Assembly (NCBI RefSeq): GCF_002869765.1
Contig: NZ_PNOR01000018.1
Span: 31,139 to 95,138 of the forward strand
Direction: 5' to 3'
Source: Deinococcus planocerae
GTDB taxonomy: Bacteria; Deinococcota; Deinococci; Deinococcales; Deinococcaceae
DNA: 64,000 nucleotides
Shown: piece by piece, positions 61,347 to 64,000 of the stretch
Layout of the letters: each line of letters begins with the position of its first letter
Position numbering within the stretch: position 1 is the stretch's first letter
Made by a program: the position numbers and the translations under genes
Notes under the pieces: generated by a model
The model's database searches: none
The model's input: only the letters and a program-made list of their open reading frames with translations
Told to the model about the DNA's origin: nothing

Positions 61347-62189
61347 ATGACCTCCCTGCAAGGGCTGATCCGCCACCACGGCCTGACCGAGATCGAGGGC
61401 GCCGTCCTCGCCGCCGTGCGGTCGGCGGTGCTCCTGTACCTCGGCGAGCCGAACCCGGCCCCGGGCGAGAGCCGGATCGGTGGCCTGCCCGACCTTCCCG
61501 CCTCGCTCGACTGGCCGATCAGCCGGGAGGGCGAGGCCCTGACCTTCCTCCTGCAACTCAACCTGCGGGACGTGCCGCACTTCGCCGGAAATCCCCTGCC
61601 ACAGCGCGGGATGCTCTACGTCTTCCTGGGGCTGGACGAGCCCGCCTCGGACGTGGAGCACTGCCTGCTGCTCTACACGGGCACGGAGGAACTGAGCCCC
61701 CGTCCCCTGCCCGACCTGCCGCCCGCCAACGAGAACTACGGCGACCTCGCCCCGCGCGGCCTCGGCACCGTCCTCGTGCCCGACCTGCCGCGCTGGACCT
61801 CGCACGCCTACGAGGTGCTGATGGAGAGGCTCCCCGAGGACGGGCAGGAGAGGTACCAGGCCCTGACCGAGGACTTGCAGGCGGGCCAGGGGCAGGGCCG
61901 GGAACATGTCGGCCACCTGTTCGGCCACGTCGCGGGGATCGGTCATCCCGCCGAGGAGGACGCCTTCGTGGTGCGCGACGTGAACCCGGCGTGGCTGTAC
62001 GACTATGGGCGGCGCGACACCCTGGACATGACGCGGGCCGACACGTGGCGCACCCTCCTGCGCCTCGACTCCGTGCAGGCCCTCGACCTCACCTTCTGGG
62101 ACGCGGGGTATCTGCACTTCCTGATCCGCGAGAGGGACCTGGAGGCGTTGAACTTCGGGGAGACCTACGCGGCGATAGAGACGAGCTGA
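61347..62189 (+). CDS. DUF1963 (YwqG-like) protein
   Basis: 280 residues. DUF1963 features: SRIGGLPDLPASLDWPISREG, LTFLLQLNLRDVPHFAGNPLPQRGMLYVFLG, VRDVNPAWLYDYGRRD, and the end LTFWDAGYLHFLIRERDLEALNFGETYAAIET. Function is unknown. The ATG at 61347 is preceded by CATGCT 8 bases upstream, a near-match to the leaderless box; GTG at 61329 is less likely. It stands alone between a terminator and the convergent mglA. Confidence 0.8.
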   Translation: MTSLQGLIRHHGLTEIEGAVLAAVRSAVLLYLGEPNPAPGESRIGGLPDLPASLDWPISREGEALTFLLQLNLRDVPHFAGNPLPQRGMLYVFLGLDEPASDVEHCLLLYTGTEELSPRPLPDLPPANENYGDLAPRGLGTVLVPDLPRWTSHAYEVLMERLPEDGQERYQALTEDLQAGQGQGREHVGHLFGHVAGIGHPAEEDAFVVRDVNPAWLYDYGRRDTLDMTRADTWRTLLRLDSVQALDLTFWDAGYLHFLIRERDLEALNFGETYAAIETS

Positions 62190-62257
62190 GGACGGGGCGG
62201 CACGGGGGTCACGGGACAACCCCCGTCACCTGTCCGGGGGCCTTTCCCACTCCCCAC

Positions 62258-62848
<591 letters not shown>

Positions 62849-62875
62849 GGATTCCCCCTGGGGTCAGGTCGGCCC

Positions 62876-63361
62876 TCAGCCGAACAGGTCGTCGAGCAGG
62901 GCGGTCGCCCCGTGCGAGAAGTCCTCGCCGAGCTGGACGGGCGGCGCGTCCTGAAGCTCCTTGAGGATGGCGGCGAGCCCCGCGATGGCTTTCTTGGTCT
63001 GGACCTTGACCCGCCCGAGGGGCACGCTGCCGTCGAAGATCAGGGTCAGGAGGGCCGAGTCGCCGACCGACTCGACGTATAAGGTGCCGTTCTCGCCCTG
63101 GTGGGTCTGCTCGCTGAAGGTGCGCTCGCCGAGCATGTTCGCCAGCGCGGCGGTGGCGGCGGCGTTGGAGGCGACGAGGGTCGCCACGCTGTCGAGCGCG
63201 GGGGGCCGGGGGGCCCAGAGGGCTTCCTTGTGCGAGAGCACGAAGCCCTTGCGGTCCACCAGCAGGCAGTAGCGCACGCCGGTGGCCGCGAGCAGCTCCT
63301 CCAGATGACGGTCCACGCGCTCGAACGCGTCGCCGTAGAGGGCAAGGGAAGGTTCAATCAT
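62876..63361 (-). CDS. mglB: MglB-like Roadblock/LC7 protein, probable GTPase activator
   Basis: 161 residues. The Roadblock/LC7 fold spans about 15-130 ([75 protein letters not shown]), with a C-terminal tail. In Myxococcus and Thermus MglB dimers activate GTP hydrolysis by MglA. TACACT (63371-63376) ends 9 bases before the ATG. It is transcribed first, then mglA. Confidence 0.9.
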   Translation of the reverse strand: MIEPSLALYGDAFERVDRHLEELLAATGVRYCLLVDRKGFVLSHKEALWAPRPPALDSVATLVASNAAATAALANMLGERTFSEQTHQGENGTLYVESVGDSALLTLIFDGSVPLGRVKVQTKKAIAGLAAILKELQDAPPVQLGEDFSHGATALLDDLFG

Positions 63362-63525
63362 CTCAGGGGAAGTGTAGGAGGCGGACTCAAACGCGCTTCT
63401 GACAAAGAGGAGAGAGCGGGAAGTGGCGAGTGGTCCGTGAAAGGAGACGAAGGCCGGGCCTGCCCCCAGCCACCTCCCCCGCCGTCCGGCCCCCGACCCG
63501 CCCGCCGTGGGATAAACTCCGCGCC

Positions 63526-64000
63526 GTGATGAGGGGAAGGCTCTTGGGCATGGCGACGTTCGTGCTGCTGGCGGCGGCCACGGCGGGCGCGCGGCCCGTG
63601 GCGATTGGCGGCGTGAGGCAGAGTGCGGCGGTGGGGTCGCGCGTCGTGGCGGGGGGCGAGGTCATCGCGGTGTGGACGCTGCCCCGGCTGGGGGTGGCCG
63701 TGCGCAACGACCCGCGCGACCTGCGGCTGCTCCTCGGCGAGCGGGAGCTGCGTTTTTCGCCGGGGCGCGGCTGGCGGGCGCTGGGCTTTACCCTGGCGGC
63801 GGACGTGCGGCTCGGCGTGCCGCAGCTCGTCGGCGGGAGCCTCTACGTGCCCGTGGGGGCGGTGCGCTCGCTCGGGGTGCAGGTCCTCGCGGACGCGCCC
63901 GACATCCTCGACTTCGCCGCCCCGGCGGTGGTGCCCGTCGCCACGCTGCCGCCCTCGCCCGACGTGCCCGTCGCCGCGGCCCCCACCCCCACGGCCCCGG
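63526..64000 (+). CDS. Exported protein with copper-amine-oxidase-N-like domain (cut by window end)
   Basis: 158 codons to the right edge, frame still open. GTG at 63526 is chosen because TAAACT (63513-63518) ends 7 bases before it; ATG at 63529 is the next codon. A signal peptide ([17 protein letters not shown]) is followed by [26 protein letters not shown] and [25 protein letters not shown] segments that resemble the stalk/copper-amine-oxidase N domain found in envelope proteins. The C-terminal visible part is Pro/Ala-rich. The full function lies outside the window. Confidence 0.65.
   Translation, partial: MMRGRLLGMATFVLLAAATAGARPVAIGGVRQSAAVGSRVVAGGEVIAVWTLPRLGVAVRNDPRDLRLLLGERELRFSPGRGWRALGFTLAADVRLGVPQLVGGSLYVPVGAVRSLGVQVLADAPDILDFAAPAVVPVATLPPSPDVPVAAAPTPTAP

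Overview
The window is about 70% GC and reads as chromosomal DNA of a Deinococcus species. Supporting signs are an SLH-domain envelope protein beside recJ, an X-family polymerase, an MglA/MglB pair, a futalosine-pathway gene (mqnD), and a very regular promoter style: 24 transcription units start with a TANNNT box ending 5-9 bases before an ATG or GTG. That is the leaderless arrangement described for Deinococcus-Thermus. No insertion sequence, prophage or CRISPR array was seen. This is an ordinary chromosomal segment with a few accessory pieces.

Layout. 0-12.6 kb: enoyl-CoA hydratase (cut by the window edge) and a nucleoside phosphorylase; the SLH protein; a small membrane protein coupled to recJ; a membrane GGDEF protein; a SIS-domain protein; a structured intergenic region with tRNA-Arg(CCG); a SurA/PpiD-like foldase; trpS; scpA. 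12.8-16.0 kb: a minus-strand cluster argF - unknown gene - argC - aroE-like. 16.1-30.6 kb: metallo-beta-lactamase protein, histidinol phosphatase-polX pair, MFS transporter, purM-phosphatase-meaB operon, mqnD, nudix-ribF operon and a HigBA-like toxin-antitoxin pair. 30.7-37.9 kb: dGTPase, S9 peptidase, the pxpB-pxpC-pxpA 5-oxoprolinase operon, a nitrilase-fold protein without its cysteine, and a three-tRNA operon (Ser-UGA, Ser-GCU, Arg-ACG) driven by a near-consensus promoter.

38.0-43.7 kb: an operon of a Pro/Gln/Gly-rich exported protein, MoxR ATPase, DUF58 protein and two membrane von Willebrand A proteins, followed by a kelch protein. 43.7-52.6 kb is a sugar or polyol utilisation locus. 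A zinc dehydrogenase preceded by a 23-codon upstream reading frame and coupled to a Gfo/Idh/MocA oxidoreductase points one way. A complete YtfQ-YtfR-YtfT-YjfF type ABC importer points the other way, with an inverted-repeat operator over its -35 box and an internal terminator-like hairpin after the binding-protein gene. A PhyH-type dioxygenase follows. 52.7-64 kb: recF-dciA, a DinB protein, an N-formylglutamate amidohydrolase-like gene, a polyprenyl synthase followed by an endonuclease V gene broken by an amber codon, a VTT membrane protein, a PQQ-type sugar dehydrogenase coupled to a Cu/Zn-SOD-propeller fusion, a DUF1963 protein, mglB-mglA, and a gene running off the right edge.

The most useful observations are the leaderless start rule (which moves the recF start), three genes whose only plausible start is CTG, the broken endonuclease V gene, the tryptophanyl-tRNA synthetase with a four-cysteine Fe-S-type motif, the upstream reading frame on the dehydrogenase, the operator and attenuator of the importer, loss of the palm carboxylates in PolX, and two dispersed repeats that share a module.
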